A stretch of DNA of 64,000 nucleotides from Arthrobacter antibioticus (GCF_030063205.1 NZ_JASISQ010000009.1:1-64000); one strand, 5' to 3'. Shown: positions 44,334-53,895, numbered from the stretch's first letter. Notes: a model not told the origin generated them from the sequence alone. Program-made: numbers and translations.

Positions 44334-44810
44334 TCATTGTTGCGTCCCGATGTCATGGTCGGCTTTAGCTTCGTCATGCAACCTGAGTGAGTCGGGTGCA
44401 GCAATGGTCCGGTACTCGTCGAGGTCGTCGGTGTGACCGCTTTTGCATTTTCTGAAGGGTCCTTCTTCGGACATGACCCGGTCGTAGTGCCGGTCCGCGT
44501 GTTCGAGTATCCAAGAGGACATTGCCCCTCCCCCGGCAGCGAAGGCGTCTTCCCAGGCATACCAGGCCGCGACCATGCGCCCCACGACGGACTTGTGGAG
44601 CCACCACTGATCACACCACGACATGAGTGGACTATCGCGTTTCAAAGCGCTCATCCTGGCGTCAGCCAGTTCGTAATAGGGGCTGTAAGTGCGTTCAAAG
44701 AACTCGTACACGTCTTGGTGTTTGGGTTCTGCCGCTTGAGCTTCTTCACCGTCCTGTGAGCCCCCATCGTCGATCACTTCCCCGGTTTCCTCATCGAATG
44801 CTTCACTCAT
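44334..44810 (-). CDS. DUF4913-like protein
   Basis: The 158-residue protein has an acidic N-terminus and the DUF4913 core (DVYEFFERTYSPYYEL, WCDQWWLHKSVVGRMVAAWY, WEDAF, WILEHADRHYDRVMS). DUF4913 genes accompany conjugation loci of actinobacterial plasmids. The start overlaps the VirD4-like gene by ATGA (44807-44810), so it may work with the coupling protein. The biochemical role is unknown. Confidence 0.8.
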   Translation of the reverse strand: MSEAFDEETGEVIDDGGSQDGEEAQAAEPKHQDVYEFFERTYSPYYELADARMSALKRDSPLMSWCDQWWLHKSVVGRMVAAWYAWEDAFAAGGGAMSSWILEHADRHYDRVMSEEGPFRKCKSGHTDDLDEYRTIAAPDSLRLHDEAKADHDIGTQQ

Positions 44811-46651
44811 GCCGCTACCCCGGCTACGGCGTCAGGATCACGACGCATAGCTTCTATAGATTCAGTGGCTTCCTTGATGGTGTTTTCTGCCTGCGGATCG
44901 TACTTCTTCAACGATGCCCGGATTCCTTCTTGATGCTTAGTCACCATCCACGGCACAGTCCGCAGCAGCGCAGCCCGGTTCCCCGAGGAGAGCAACACTG
45001 CCCGTCCCTTGGGAAGCGCAGAGAGCTCTGCCGGATCAAAGACCTTATCTTTTTGTTCCTGGCGAGGCCCGCGCGGCATTCCCTGGGATCCCGGGGAACC
45101 CAGGGTCGAGTAGTAGTAGTCACCGATAGCATCAGAGAACAAGGACAGAAGATGTCCGGGCTTGTTCCCTCCTGCGTAAGCCACCCAGTTCGCAGCCTCC
45201 AAAAGGGCATCCATTCCTGCCTTGCCCCACACACCTTCGCCTTGCGGGTAGGACTGGAGAAACGTGTCGATGAGAATCCCGCGCGATCCGTAATGGGAGT
45301 ACAACTTGGGAAGTTTCGGCCACCGGCACACGTTGGCCGCTTCATCCAGAACCACCACCAAGGGCGTTTTTAGCCGGCCCCCAGGAAGGGTGGAGGCTTT
45401 GAACTCCCCAGCATCACAGACCGCCACCGTGAGTGCGGTGACCAACGCCTTGGCTGAACCTGAACCATCTTTGGAAAGGCTGTAGAGCGTATTAGAGCCT
45501 TCCAAGAACTTCACCGGGTCAAAGAGCCTCCGGCCCGCACCGTTCTCTTCACCGGCGGCAGGATTCACCCAACTGGCAATTTGGCGGTTGGATAGGCTTT
45601 TCGTCATGACCTGGGCGGTGGAGAAAACACCGGAGCGTTCCTGCGGGGCCGCGTTGTAAATACCGATCAGCTCATTCAAGACTTCCTTGTACATGGTGCC
45701 ATCGAGCAGTTCCACCGCCATCGGCGCTTCTGCTTCGGGAGCGGCTATCCATTCTTGAACATCACGGAGCCAATACTTCGGCCCTGCCTCCCCTGTCTTG
45801 TGTGGCAGTGCTTGGCCTTGGCTGATCGCTGCGGCTAAGAACAATCCGCGTAGCAACGTCGTGGCTCGTTCTTCAAAGAACCCTCCGTTAGCCGAGGATG
45901 ACACCGCCTCCATCTCGGCCTTGGCGAACAACTCGGCCAAATCATAAGCCTTAGATTCATCGGTGACCGGCGCCAAGGGATTGAACCACCAATCCGCTGA
46001 TTCCCCCACAATCGCCTGCGGGTCAAAGACGAAGACCTTTCCAACACCCTCTCTGACGCCCCGAGTGTGATCGTGAAGCCCACGCTTATTCTCAGTGACC
46101 AACACCGGCCCGGTGGCATCCAGAATGTGCGGGATGCCGAAGCAGGAAGACTTACCCGTACGAGGGCCAGCGAACAACAATCCCACATCTTCTAAAGAGG
46201 TATAAAGCATCTTCCCTGCCGGTAAAAGCGCCCCGAGGGGAAGACCCACGAAACCCTCTGTACCACCACCCAAACGCTTTGCCGTGGCTTGGGCCGACTT
46301 CTGCGTCAACGACTTCACTTCCGAAACTGAAGCCATATGAGGTGCCGCGGAATCTACCCACGCAGACCTGCCCCCCATTTTCCGCCACACGAACATGCCT
46401 GCAAAAACAAGAAGAAGAACGAGTAACGCGGCCACGCCCATGCCGATCAAATACAGCGGTGTCCACGTCGCCTCTTTTTTGGTCAGGGTGAGAATGACGG
46501 CGGCCGGAGAGGCCCACACACTCGTGCGGAACCACTGTCCGAGGGAGAAACCGGCAGTAATCGAAAGAGCGATAGCAACGACGATGGAAATGAGAATCGT
46601 CGTGGCACGATCACGACGGCGAAGGTAGCGTGCGCGTGTTGGGGCACCCAT
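44807..46651 (-). CDS. VirD4/TraG-like type IV coupling protein
   Basis: The 614-residue ATPase has two N-terminal membrane helices (17-37, 66-89), Walker A AGPRTGKSS (161-169), Walker B LVVVLDEAANVCRWP and a conserved SHYGSRGI segment. It should deliver relaxase-DNA and other substrates to the secretion channel. It follows the VirB4-like gene with no gap and overlaps the DUF4913 gene by ATGA. Confidence 0.93.
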   Translation of the reverse strand: MGAPTRARYLRRRDRATTILISIVVAIALSITAGFSLGQWFRTSVWASPAAVILTLTKKEATWTPLYLIGMGVAALLVLLLVFAGMFVWRKMGGRSAWVDSAAPHMASVSEVKSLTQKSAQATAKRLGGGTEGFVGLPLGALLPAGKMLYTSLEDVGLLFAGPRTGKSSCFGIPHILDATGPVLVTENKRGLHDHTRGVREGVGKVFVFDPQAIVGESADWWFNPLAPVTDESKAYDLAELFAKAEMEAVSSSANGGFFEERATTLLRGLFLAAAISQGQALPHKTGEAGPKYWLRDVQEWIAAPEAEAPMAVELLDGTMYKEVLNELIGIYNAAPQERSGVFSTAQVMTKSLSNRQIASWVNPAAGEENGAGRRLFDPVKFLEGSNTLYSLSKDGSGSAKALVTALTVAVCDAGEFKASTLPGGRLKTPLVVVLDEAANVCRWPKLPKLYSHYGSRGILIDTFLQSYPQGEGVWGKAGMDALLEAANWVAYAGGNKPGHLLSLFSDAIGDYYYSTLGSPGSQGMPRGPRQEQKDKVFDPAELSALPKGRAVLLSSGNRAALLRTVPWMVTKHQEGIRASLKKYDPQAENTIKEATESIEAMRRDPDAVAGVAA

Positions 46652-48190
46652 TTAGGCCACCAAACTTTCCGGGGTAGTAGAGATACGGCTTCGAGCGTCC
46701 GTGACGTGTTTTTCATCCTCAATCTGAGTCAAGGTCATCTGCACAGCAATGCCGACTCGTCCCGGAACTTTCAGCAGGATCTTTCCCGCCCCTGGTGGAG
46801 GTGTCGGGCTTCCATCAGCGGCGGGTTTTTGAGCCCATGAGGGGGGAACGTTGAAACCGGCAACGGTGGCGACTTCACGAGCGTTTAAGGGTTGAACAGC
46901 GCTCAGAGCGTCCAGGTCATCAAGGGTGAGGGCCATCAGGCCCAGCATCCCGCAACGCTGGGCGAAACCTTTCGCTGTCTCTCGATCTTTAGCGTTGGGT
47001 AGGGACAGGAAATCTTTGGGGCTGTGAGTAATTTTTAGCTCGCTGACCCCTTGGCCACGGTTCGTGCGTCCTACCCGGTCAGCGCGGTCAATGATGCCTT
47101 CACAGGCACGCATGGGGTACCAAAATTCGTCCTGAATAGCGAAGTAGGAACCCCAACGCATTTTAGGTTCGTAGAAGTCCCCGCAAGCGGCCGCTTCGGC
47201 CGCTTTACGTCGCTCAAATTCGGCTAGTTCCCAGTGGGCATCCATGGCAGAGAAGCCAATATTCCATGTGCCCAGCATCGCCGCTGAAAGCATTTTAGAG
47301 TTTGATTCGGGGATGGATGAGGTATCGAAGCAGAACCCGCCCGGATTGCCCAAAGGTATCCGCACGCTCTTACGCCCTAGCAGCAGCGCGCCCATGCGGC
47401 CCTTGATGAGGGCTTGCAGAGACTGGCCGAGTCCCTTGAATTCTGCATGGAACGCAGTAGCAGTGTCACAACCAGAAATTTCCAGCACGTCTGGGGGAAC
47501 GTGGTCAAAGGCTTGTAGAAGATCCGGCATCCACGGATCTTTGACTGTGTGAATGACGACCTTGACCAGTTCCTCTAGAACAGTTTCTTCAATATCGGAG
47601 AGTGGTTTGTTCGAGCCACGGTTGATCTGGGTAAACAAGATCACCGTATCTACCGCTTTATCAATAGCTAAGGCGTAAAGTTGGTCCCCAATTTCACCGC
47701 CAATCTCGGCGGCAGCATCACCGAGGGAACCTAGGTCAAGGCCGTTAATATGATCGGGCTTACCGGGGCCGAAACTGAAACGGTTCCCACCGATTGCTTC
47801 AATGGCCTCCCCGTACTCATTCTTGATCGGGTCAAAAGCTGCCGGGATAATCCCGCGTGCAGCCATGGAATACATGAACCGCAAAGCCATACTGGATTTA
47901 CCGTTGCCATTGAGGCCAAAGAGCATCATCGACGGGGAAGAAATCAGACCGGCGTCGTACCAGGTCTTCATATCCCCACACACAGCAGTATTGACGTTCA
48001 TATCCCGGCCCAAGGGTGTCCCCACGTTCGGGCGGGAGGTACCAGCGGAGAAAGGGTAAATCCCGCACAGCTGCGTAGAGGATGAATACCACTGGGGCGG
48101 TTGAGGAACTTTCCCCCACCGGCCTCCACCTAGACCAGTCAACCCGCGAGAGGTCTTATGGTGCTTGATGATGTTGCTGAAAATTCCCAT
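46652..48190 (-). CDS. VirB4/TraC-like conjugation ATPase
   Basis: The ATG at 48190 (TGATG junction with the SCO6880-like gene) gives 512 residues. Walker A FGLNGNGKSS is at 91-100, followed by AAFDPIKNEYGEAIEAIGG and a C-terminal RecA-like half (WNIGFSAMDAHWELAEF, FAIQDEFW, IDRADRVGRTNRG). The N-terminal domain of full VirB4 proteins is missing and may be supplied by the SCO6880-like partner. It powers assembly or transport in the type IV system. Confidence 0.88.
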   Translation of the reverse strand: MGIFSNIIKHHKTSRGLTGLGGGRWGKVPQPPQWYSSSTQLCGIYPFSAGTSRPNVGTPLGRDMNVNTAVCGDMKTWYDAGLISSPSMMLFGLNGNGKSSMALRFMYSMAARGIIPAAFDPIKNEYGEAIEAIGGNRFSFGPGKPDHINGLDLGSLGDAAAEIGGEIGDQLYALAIDKAVDTVILFTQINRGSNKPLSDIEETVLEELVKVVIHTVKDPWMPDLLQAFDHVPPDVLEISGCDTATAFHAEFKGLGQSLQALIKGRMGALLLGRKSVRIPLGNPGGFCFDTSSIPESNSKMLSAAMLGTWNIGFSAMDAHWELAEFERRKAAEAAACGDFYEPKMRWGSYFAIQDEFWYPMRACEGIIDRADRVGRTNRGQGVSELKITHSPKDFLSLPNAKDRETAKGFAQRCGMLGLMALTLDDLDALSAVQPLNAREVATVAGFNVPPSWAQKPAADGSPTPPPGAGKILLKVPGRVGIAVQMTLTQIEDEKHVTDARSRISTTPESLVA

Positions 48191-49695
48191 CAGAGAACCC
48201 CTTCCATCCACAACGGCTTGGAACTGTACTTCCACGGCAACACACCAAAGGGCAGTGTGGTGTGGAACGCGGCCGAGCCAGCATGTTCCACAAAGCGGTA
48301 CGGCATAATCAACGTATTCATCAACGACTTCACCTGATTCAACGCCTCCCCGTACGACTTCTTATCTGGGGCGAACGTGACCGTGACCATGATGGAGAAC
48401 ATCGCCAACCGTGCACCCTTTTGCAAGTCTGATTCGGTTTTAACGGCTATAGCTTTCCGGGCTGCATCAAAGGTCGTTGGCCGGCCCTTACGGGTACTGA
48501 TCCGCCAATCAGCGGTTTTCGCTAAACGGTCCACCGTTTTAGCGGCCACTCCCCCATCCACCGGACGGTAGGTGATCAGGACCCGCTTACGTAGGAACTT
48601 AGCGTTCGGTCCGAACAAGCGATCAAAGGACTTCGCCGTGATGTGGGCGCCGGGAGGAATCGTCATCATCAACGTCATCGAGGCGACCCCATCATGGAAG
48701 ACCACACGGCCGCGTGAGTCATCGAAGAAACTAGGACCGGCATGGGCCCATTTACTCTCCGATTGACGGCCCTGCAGCGCATCCAAGGCCAGTTCTTGAT
48801 CCCGCCCTGGCTGATACGCCAACTGGGCAATATGGGATAGTTCAGCTTCCACTAGCGGTTTAGGGGCACCGGCACCGGCAGCGTCAAGGAGCTGGGTATG
48901 GCTGGGTAAACGCGAAGCGATTTCAGCAACGGGTGAGGAAATATCATCACCCTTACCCCCAAGGGCTTCAACGTCCCACACCAAAGTGGAGTACACATTC
49001 AACACCGAGGTGCGCGCTGGCAACGTACCGACAGCGGCGTCAAGGACCTCTTTAGCAAAGGCCGGGGCATGCGGGGATACCGCGTCACGGACGGCCGCGC
49101 ACGTCCCAGCGGAGGATTCCGAGGCTGAGTCAACAACAATCGTTGCCCCACTCAGACCATCCTCAACACTCAGGGAAGAAACCCACGCACCGAAGTGACC
49201 AACTTGAGCATTCACCACCCCTTGTTCCTGCATAGCCGAACCATCCGGAGAGCAACCAAACACGGCGGCGATCTGGTGAACAGATTTATGATGCAGCAAT
49301 GAATACGGACGGCCTAAACCATCCCTACCCGAGACGGTATCAACGTTCACCAACGCACCAGGTAAACGCTCTAAATCCTCATGAGGCAACGTGGATAAAG
49401 CCCCGGTTACGTAGAACGTTTCACCGTTGACCCGGCGCAGCGCCAAGGATGCCTTATCGGTGAGCCGGGAAAGCAGGGTGGCACCGAACCACTTCACCAA
49501 CCCGAACAACACCACCGCAGCAGTAATAGCCACAATGACTAACGCGGGAAGGTAGAGACTTTTCATCAGGCACAGCAGCGTGAAAACAAGGCCAACGCCA
49601 GCAACAATCAACGCACCCAAACTCAGGCCAAACATCCCCGGAGAAGAGGGTTCAAGCCAGTTACCAAATTTCTCTTGGCCTACGTTCTCGCTCAT
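48190..49695 (-). CDS. SCO6880-family T4SS protein
   Basis: The 501-residue protein has two transmembrane helices (about 20-42 and 48-70) with a PrgI/VirB3-like arrangement, then a long soluble region (LPHEDLERLPGALVNVDTVS, PYSLLHHKSVHQIAAVF, VWDVEALGG, a C-terminal WKYSSKPLW). This matches the SCO6880 family of actinobacterial conjugation systems, thought to combine VirB3 and the N-terminal part of VirB4. It overlaps the VirB6-like gene by ATGA and abuts the ATPase gene. Confidence 0.85.
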   Translation of the reverse strand: MSENVGQEKFGNWLEPSSPGMFGLSLGALIVAGVGLVFTLLCLMKSLYLPALVIVAITAAVVLFGLVKWFGATLLSRLTDKASLALRRVNGETFYVTGALSTLPHEDLERLPGALVNVDTVSGRDGLGRPYSLLHHKSVHQIAAVFGCSPDGSAMQEQGVVNAQVGHFGAWVSSLSVEDGLSGATIVVDSASESSAGTCAAVRDAVSPHAPAFAKEVLDAAVGTLPARTSVLNVYSTLVWDVEALGGKGDDISSPVAEIASRLPSHTQLLDAAGAGAPKPLVEAELSHIAQLAYQPGRDQELALDALQGRQSESKWAHAGPSFFDDSRGRVVFHDGVASMTLMMTIPPGAHITAKSFDRLFGPNAKFLRKRVLITYRPVDGGVAAKTVDRLAKTADWRISTRKGRPTTFDAARKAIAVKTESDLQKGARLAMFSIMVTVTFAPDKKSYGEALNQVKSLMNTLIMPYRFVEHAGSAAFHTTLPFGVLPWKYSSKPLWMEGVL

Positions 49696-51023
49696 TCGCC
49701 AATCACATCCGTTCCATCAGAGTCTTTTCCACCATCAGCGACAGTGCCGCCCAGTGATTGAGCCCCGGCCTGTAAACCAGACCGACTACCAGAAGATCCC
49801 TCAGCGGAACTTCCACCGCTAGAACTAGAACCACCCTCTCCACTGCCTGGTGCTGAGGAACCAGAAGGACCAGAATCGCCAGCGGTCCCAGAACCGTCGC
49901 TACCGTCAGCACCGCCCTCACCCTGTGGGCCCGAGGGGCTAGAAGAATCAGAACCGAGTGCCGAAGATCCTGTATTGGAGGCAGGACTGCTACCAGTGGT
50001 TGCGGCACCGCCCTCAGTCATGGCCGTGCCAGTGCCTTGAGCTGTCGAGGCAGTCGTAGTGCTAGTAGAAGCTGCCGTAGTTCCCGCGCTACCGGCCGTA
50101 GCGCCAGCACTAGACCCGCCAGTGACAACAGCGGCACCTACAGCAACACCGGCACTAACGACAGCGGCACCAGCAGCCATCGCCATTCCGCCACCAGCAG
50201 CCCCACCAAGGGCCGTTGTACCGGGGGAAACAAGTTTCATCAAGGCAGGAAGCGCCGCGACGGCTAACACCAAAAGCAACATTCCACTGATGACCCCGCC
50301 TACACCGTCATCCCCGGATTTCATCTTCCACGCGAAGGCATAAACGATGGCCGCTACCGGTTTGTAGAGCAAGAAAGCAACCAGCCATTTAGTGACTTTT
50401 GAAAAGGTTTCTTCCCCACCTTGAACCATCGAGGCAGCCGCCGAGAGCGGCCAGACAGCCACCAATAAGGGCAGAACAACGGCACGAACCATCATGATGC
50501 CCCACTGAAACAGTGTTGCTATCACACCGAATATTCCGGCGATGATAGCTATGCCAGGAGCCAGCCCGGCGGCGTAACCAATAACTTCGTAACCGTCAGA
50601 GGAAATTCCAGCGCTCTCAAGGACCCACGTGGAGAATGAATCCCCAGCGGCCAGAACCACCTGGATAAGAACCGTTCCTAATGTGGTGACCAGGAAGACC
50701 CGGAATAGGGATTTACTGACTTGGATAGCCTTATCCCCACGTGCATGAACCATCGTCCAGATACACGCGATCATGACCCCGATAACAGCGAAGAAGACGC
50801 TAAACGTATGCAGTTGTTGAGTCAGCCACGGCACCGAACCCGCATCCAACTGCACCATCAAACCAACATCAAGCCATGAAGTCAGAAAAGACTTCATCAC
50901 CGAATCCCACGCAGTCATCATGATCTTGCCCATATCTTGGGCACCAGAATCAATCGCACCCGTAATGGCGTTCTCCAGATCCTCTTTTCCTTTGCAAACC
51001 ACGTCGAATTTATTGCACGCCAT
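49692..51023 (-). CDS. VirB6/TrbL-like polytopic membrane protein
   Basis: Starting at the ATG at 51023 (MACNKFDVVC) gives 443 residues. About six membrane segments span residues 60-310 and an extended Gly/Ser/Ala/Thr-rich low-complexity tail of about 130 residues follows (AGGGMAMAAGAAVVSAGVAV, SGSGEGG-like repeats). VirB6/TrbL proteins line the inner-membrane channel. The start overlaps the end of the preceding gene by 14 bases. Confidence 0.85.
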   Translation of the reverse strand: MACNKFDVVCKGKEDLENAITGAIDSGAQDMGKIMMTAWDSVMKSFLTSWLDVGLMVQLDAGSVPWLTQQLHTFSVFFAVIGVMIACIWTMVHARGDKAIQVSKSLFRVFLVTTLGTVLIQVVLAAGDSFSTWVLESAGISSDGYEVIGYAAGLAPGIAIIAGIFGVIATLFQWGIMMVRAVVLPLLVAVWPLSAAASMVQGGEETFSKVTKWLVAFLLYKPVAAIVYAFAWKMKSGDDGVGGVISGMLLLVLAVAALPALMKLVSPGTTALGGAAGGGMAMAAGAAVVSAGVAVGAAVVTGGSSAGATAGSAGTTAASTSTTTASTAQGTGTAMTEGGAATTGSSPASNTGSSALGSDSSSPSGPQGEGGADGSDGSGTAGDSGPSGSSAPGSGEGGSSSSGGSSAEGSSGSRSGLQAGAQSLGGTVADGGKDSDGTDVIGE

Positions 51024-51303
51024 TGCTACCACCCCATGGGATGAATTGCCCAGCAACAGGTTTGCTAGCTGCGCCAGCAAATAGTGAGCCGTCGTCGAGG
51101 AGTTTAATTTTCCAATCTCCGTCTACCCAGAGAAGAGTGGAAGGGAAGCCCACATATCCCGTAGAAGATCCCGCCACAGCAAGAACCAACGTCATTTGGG
51201 CTTCATCCGGAGTGAATGAATCAACGCTGAATCCGGCAAAACCAACAGGCACATCACTGGCCGTATCACTGGATGCAGCCTTTGCCGCTTCGAGTGCTGC
51301 TTT
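51010..51303 (-). CDS. Minus-one-frame C-terminal part of the bitopic T4SS protein
   Basis: The frame continues KKAALEAAKAASSDTASDVP, then VGFAGFSVDSFTPDEAQMTL, STLLWVDGDWKIKLLDDGSL and FIPWGG, a beta-rich domain typical of conjugation-locus bitopic proteins. It has no good start of its own and would be reached by a -1 shift at the A-run at 51301-51306. The joined protein has 239 residues. Its end overlaps the VirB6-like gene. Full function probably needs this domain. Confidence 0.6.
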   Translation of the reverse strand, partial: KAALEAAKAASSDTASDVPVGFAGFSVDSFTPDEAQMTLVLAVAGSSTGYVGFPSTLLWVDGDWKIKLLDDGSLFAGAASKPVAGQFIPWGGSNGVQ

Positions 51304-51728
51304 TTTCCTGTGGATTCTATCGTGTAGATTTCTACAGTCTTTTTTGAATCATGCGTATTCGTTAGACCAGAGAAAGTGGCCATGGTTAAGGCCGCTCCAA
51401 GGGGTGTCCGGGCGAAGCAGACTCCGTACCCGTCCTTATCCTGTGTGGGTCCGTAGGTGTCGGAGACAGGCCAAGATACTCCTTTTGCGGCTTCCCAGCG
51501 AAGGTCCTTTGGCATGGCTGGTTTTGATGAGGTATCCCCTAGTGGGACGTCGCAACCGCCAGCTGGTTTCTCTGTTTTGCTGGTGGTGGGCTGAGCGATT
51601 GGTTCAGGTGTCTTCGTGGCAGGTTTGACGAAAATCAGGACAGCTAGGAACGCAACAATCATCAGGATTCCTAGGGATATCCACCACCCTTTACCGAGTG
51701 TTTTGGATGTTTTCACTGCTTTGCTCAT
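51192..51728 (-). CDS. Bitopic T4SS protein, zero-frame product
   Basis: The 178-residue zero-frame product has a cytoplasmic basic start, one membrane helix (WWISLGILMIVAFLAVLIFV), a Pro/Thr-rich linker and an extracellular part with CDVPLGD and YGVCFARTPLGAALTMATFS. After residue 142 the sequence turns into an unlikely basic tail (KKQHSKRQRLHPVIRPV), while a beta-rich domain continues in the -1 frame. The switch point is A-AAA-AAG, a slippery heptamer in the correct phase. The full form looks like a VirB8/TcpC-like assembly protein (inference). A simple indel is the alternative. Confidence 0.6.
   Translation of the reverse strand: MSKAVKTSKTLGKGWWISLGILMIVAFLAVLIFVKPATKTPEPIAQPTTSKTEKPAGGCDVPLGDTSSKPAMPKDLRWEAAKGVSWPVSDTYGPTQDKDGYGVCFARTPLGAALTMATFSGLTNTHDSKKTVEIYTIESTGKKQHSKRQRLHPVIRPVMCLLVLPDSALIHSLRMKPK
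51300..51306 (-). other. Candidate -1 ribosomal frameshift site
   Basis: Read on the minus strand, GGA-AAA-AAG at 51308-51300 contains A-AAA-AAG in the phase of the dnaX-type slippery sequence. A -1 slip changes the reading to GGA-AAA-AAA-GCA, entering the conserved downstream domain. A possible GCAGC...GCTGC stem lies downstream; no classical upstream SD at 10-14 bases is evident. Confidence 0.45.
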
Positions 51729-51746
51729 TGAAGAATCACCGCTTCT

Positions 51747-52031
51747 TTACATTGAGAGGAAGATAGGGGCGATCACGGCGGCAAGACCGAAGCCCATGGC
51801 CCCGACGAGCCACCAGCCGGCCTTACCCATGAACTCTTGACCATGGCCGTGCTTGTGAGCGAAGAACAAGCCCACGAAAAGCATCATGAGTCCGATAACG
51901 GCGATGGAACCACCGATGATTTGTACCCAGCTTTTGATGGTGTCCAGACCATTAGTGACTTCTTGAGGCAGTGGCTTAGCTTCGGAGGTCAAGTTCCCTG
52001 CAAAGACGGTGATGCTGGTGATGATGTTCAT
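51747..52031 (-). CDS. VirB2-like small membrane protein
   Basis: The 94-residue protein has a short N-terminal region and two membrane segments (IIGGSIAVIGLMMLFVGLFF and AGWWLVGAMGFGLAAVIAPI) separated by a basic HKHGHGQEFMGK loop, the topology of pilin-like VirB2 proteins. No clear signal-peptidase site is visible. It lies between the bitopic protein and a short cytoplasmic protein, and its start overlaps the latter by ATGA (52028-52031). Confidence 0.75.
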   Translation of the reverse strand: MNIITSITVFAGNLTSEAKPLPQEVTNGLDTIKSWVQIIGGSIAVIGLMMLFVGLFFAHKHGHGQEFMGKAGWWLVGAMGFGLAAVIAPIFLSM

Positions 52032-52564
52032 TTTGTTTCTCCTTGAATAGTGATGCCAGCCTCTGTCAGGGCGGCAGTAATCTTGTTAAGTTCTTTGAGG
52101 GAAATATCGTTCTGGCCCAACAGGGCTGCTCGACGGGCAAGTAGCGCCGGTGTCCAAGGAACGGCCACTATGGTGATCGCACCGGAAAGAACCTTGACCT
52201 CATCAGTGATCAATCGCGGCATCTTCCCTGGTCCCGAGGGCACCAGCAGAACGCAAGCGAACTGTTGATAGCCATGAATAGCTATCGCAGATTTCGCCGC
52301 ATCTAAACCGTCGAGACTGGCTCGGGCTACCAACACAATTTCTGCTCCGGGAAGCAATGCCGCTTTCGCCGGGGTACTCAGTAGTCCCCCATCGACGGCC
52401 CCGAGGATATGTGCCCAGCTCGTTGCACCGGCCCCACCGTGAGCGGCAAGGAAGACCGGTAACTCACGCGGCACAGCCGGGGGCAGGACCTGGTGGGCAG
52501 GTTCTGGTGTGATGTTCTGTGCGGCCTGAACCCAAGGATTGAGGCTCTGATCGGTCACGTTCAC
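52028..52564 (-). CDS. Conserved T4SS-locus cytoplasmic protein
   Basis: A GTG at 52564 overlapping the ParA-like stop (GTGA) gives 178 residues. The sequence resembles a Rossmann/P-loop-like fold without an intact Walker A (LPVFLAAHGGAGATSWAHIL, EIVLVARASLDGLDAAKSAI, ACVLLVPSGPGKMPRLI). This could be a degenerate ParA-type ATPase partner of the next gene. It is translationally coupled on both sides. Confidence 0.7.
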   Translation of the reverse strand: MNVTDQSLNPWVQAAQNITPEPAHQVLPPAVPRELPVFLAAHGGAGATSWAHILGAVDGGLLSTPAKAALLPGAEIVLVARASLDGLDAAKSAIAIHGYQQFACVLLVPSGPGKMPRLITDEVKVLSGAITIVAVPWTPALLARRAALLGQNDISLKELNKITAALTEAGITIQGETK

Positions 52565-53895
52565 AATCCGCTCGCTACCGCAGCAGCAGCCGCAAGCCAC
52601 GCTCTCTGAGTTCGGGCCTGCAAAGCACCGTACCGGATCTGGCCAGACTTCAGCGCCGGATCAAAAGGCACGATCTTGACCGCCCGGACATAGGGACGAA
52701 ACTTATCAGCGGTCGCGGATGACAGGCGTCCTTCCCCGCTTTGACGTTCGGAGACGACAACGACGGCGTTGGCAGCCAACGCAGCGGAGCGCTCACACCG
52801 AAGGTCCAGGCCCTGCAACGTCAGAAGGGCCGCCTCTACACGGTCTTCTTCGTTGGTCGTGGGGACCACTAACTGATCGGCGTGATCAATCATGCGGTTC
52901 CACTCAGCACTTCGATGGTTGTTCCCTGAATCCATCAGAATGAGCCGGTAATACTTCGTGAGGACTCGATGGAGAACGTCTACTTCTTCGGCGTTGACTT
53001 CGTGAGTACCGGCCACATCCGAGTCCGAGCGCAGTACGTCGTATTTATCCGTGCTTTGGTGATGCACGTAAGCGTTAATATCCGCAGATTGTGCCGTAGG
53101 TGAGAGCAAAGCATCAGCGGTAGCGATCACATCGAGGGCACTTCTGCTGTGATCACCCTTTTCCGTACGCCACCCCAAGGTCCCGGTCGTGGGGTTGTTA
53201 TCCCAACCCACCACACTTGCCCCGTTACGGCCGAACACGGCAGCTAAGTTAGCGACGGTAGGTGTCTTATTTGATCCGCCTTTTTGGTTCACGACAGCCA
53301 CCACGCGGGTCCCGGCGAAGTGCTTAGAGACTAAAGCAATGTCTTCGCGTTCGCTCAACTCCCCCGCTGAGGGTGCCAGGGAGAGCCCTAGATTGTTCAA
53401 CGCTCCCCGAAATCCTTGTGAGGCTGGTTCATGAGCGGCTGGTGTAGCCAGAAAAGAACCGGCTTCACGCAAAGCACGCCGACTACTGCCAGCCTCCGGA
53501 GCACTCCCCTGTGCTACTTTTGGGGTGCTTACAGGAACCCGCGTCATAGAGGGTGGGGTAGCCGGCGCTTTCGGTATGTCCTGAACATCAAGGGGAAGAA
53601 TTTTCAGTGCCGGTGCGGCCGGTGCTGGGGAGTCATCTTCAATTTCAACCTCACCAATGGGCGAGCAGATCAAGGTAGAAAGACCCGTTTCATCCATCGT
53701 GCTAACCCGCACCGGGCGGCCATGTGTGGCGGCCTCAGCAAAGACCCGGGCCATCAGAGACTGGCGTAAAGCATCGGCGGTTTCTCCGGTGTGGGCTTCC
53801 TCTGTGGAGTCGATTGTGAGCACTCCGGTGTCGTCACTGTTGATGATGGCGCTAATGACCGGAAGGGGTTGAACAAGAGATTTATCAATAGCCAT
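52561..53895 (-). CDS. ParA/MinD-like ATPase of the conjugation locus
   Basis: The 444-residue protein has a 190-residue N-terminal region with a Pro/Ala-rich linker and a C-terminal ParA-type domain with deviant Walker A NQKGGSNKT (203-211, Lys205 and Lys210), switch I region VVGWDNNPTTGTLGWR and RLILMDSGNNHRSAEW. D-x-G is changed to DNNP at the switch. It probably positions the transfer machinery or works with the coupled 178-residue protein. It is distinct from the true parA at 62729. Confidence 0.82.
   Translation of the reverse strand: MAIDKSLVQPLPVISAIINSDDTGVLTIDSTEEAHTGETADALRQSLMARVFAEAATHGRPVRVSTMDETGLSTLICSPIGEVEIEDDSPAPAAPALKILPLDVQDIPKAPATPPSMTRVPVSTPKVAQGSAPEAGSSRRALREAGSFLATPAAHEPASQGFRGALNNLGLSLAPSAGELSEREDIALVSKHFAGTRVVAVVNQKGGSNKTPTVANLAAVFGRNGASVVGWDNNPTTGTLGWRTEKGDHSRSALDVIATADALLSPTAQSADINAYVHHQSTDKYDVLRSDSDVAGTHEVNAEEVDVLHRVLTKYYRLILMDSGNNHRSAEWNRMIDHADQLVVPTTNEEDRVEAALLTLQGLDLRCERSAALAANAVVVVSERQSGEGRLSSATADKFRPYVRAVKIVPFDPALKSGQIRYGALQARTQRAWLAAAAAVASGL

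Noticed and set aside
49700-50270. Repeat array in the VirB6-like gene
   Set aside because: The repetitiveness comes from codons of the Gly/Ser/Ala/Thr-rich tail and is not an independent element.
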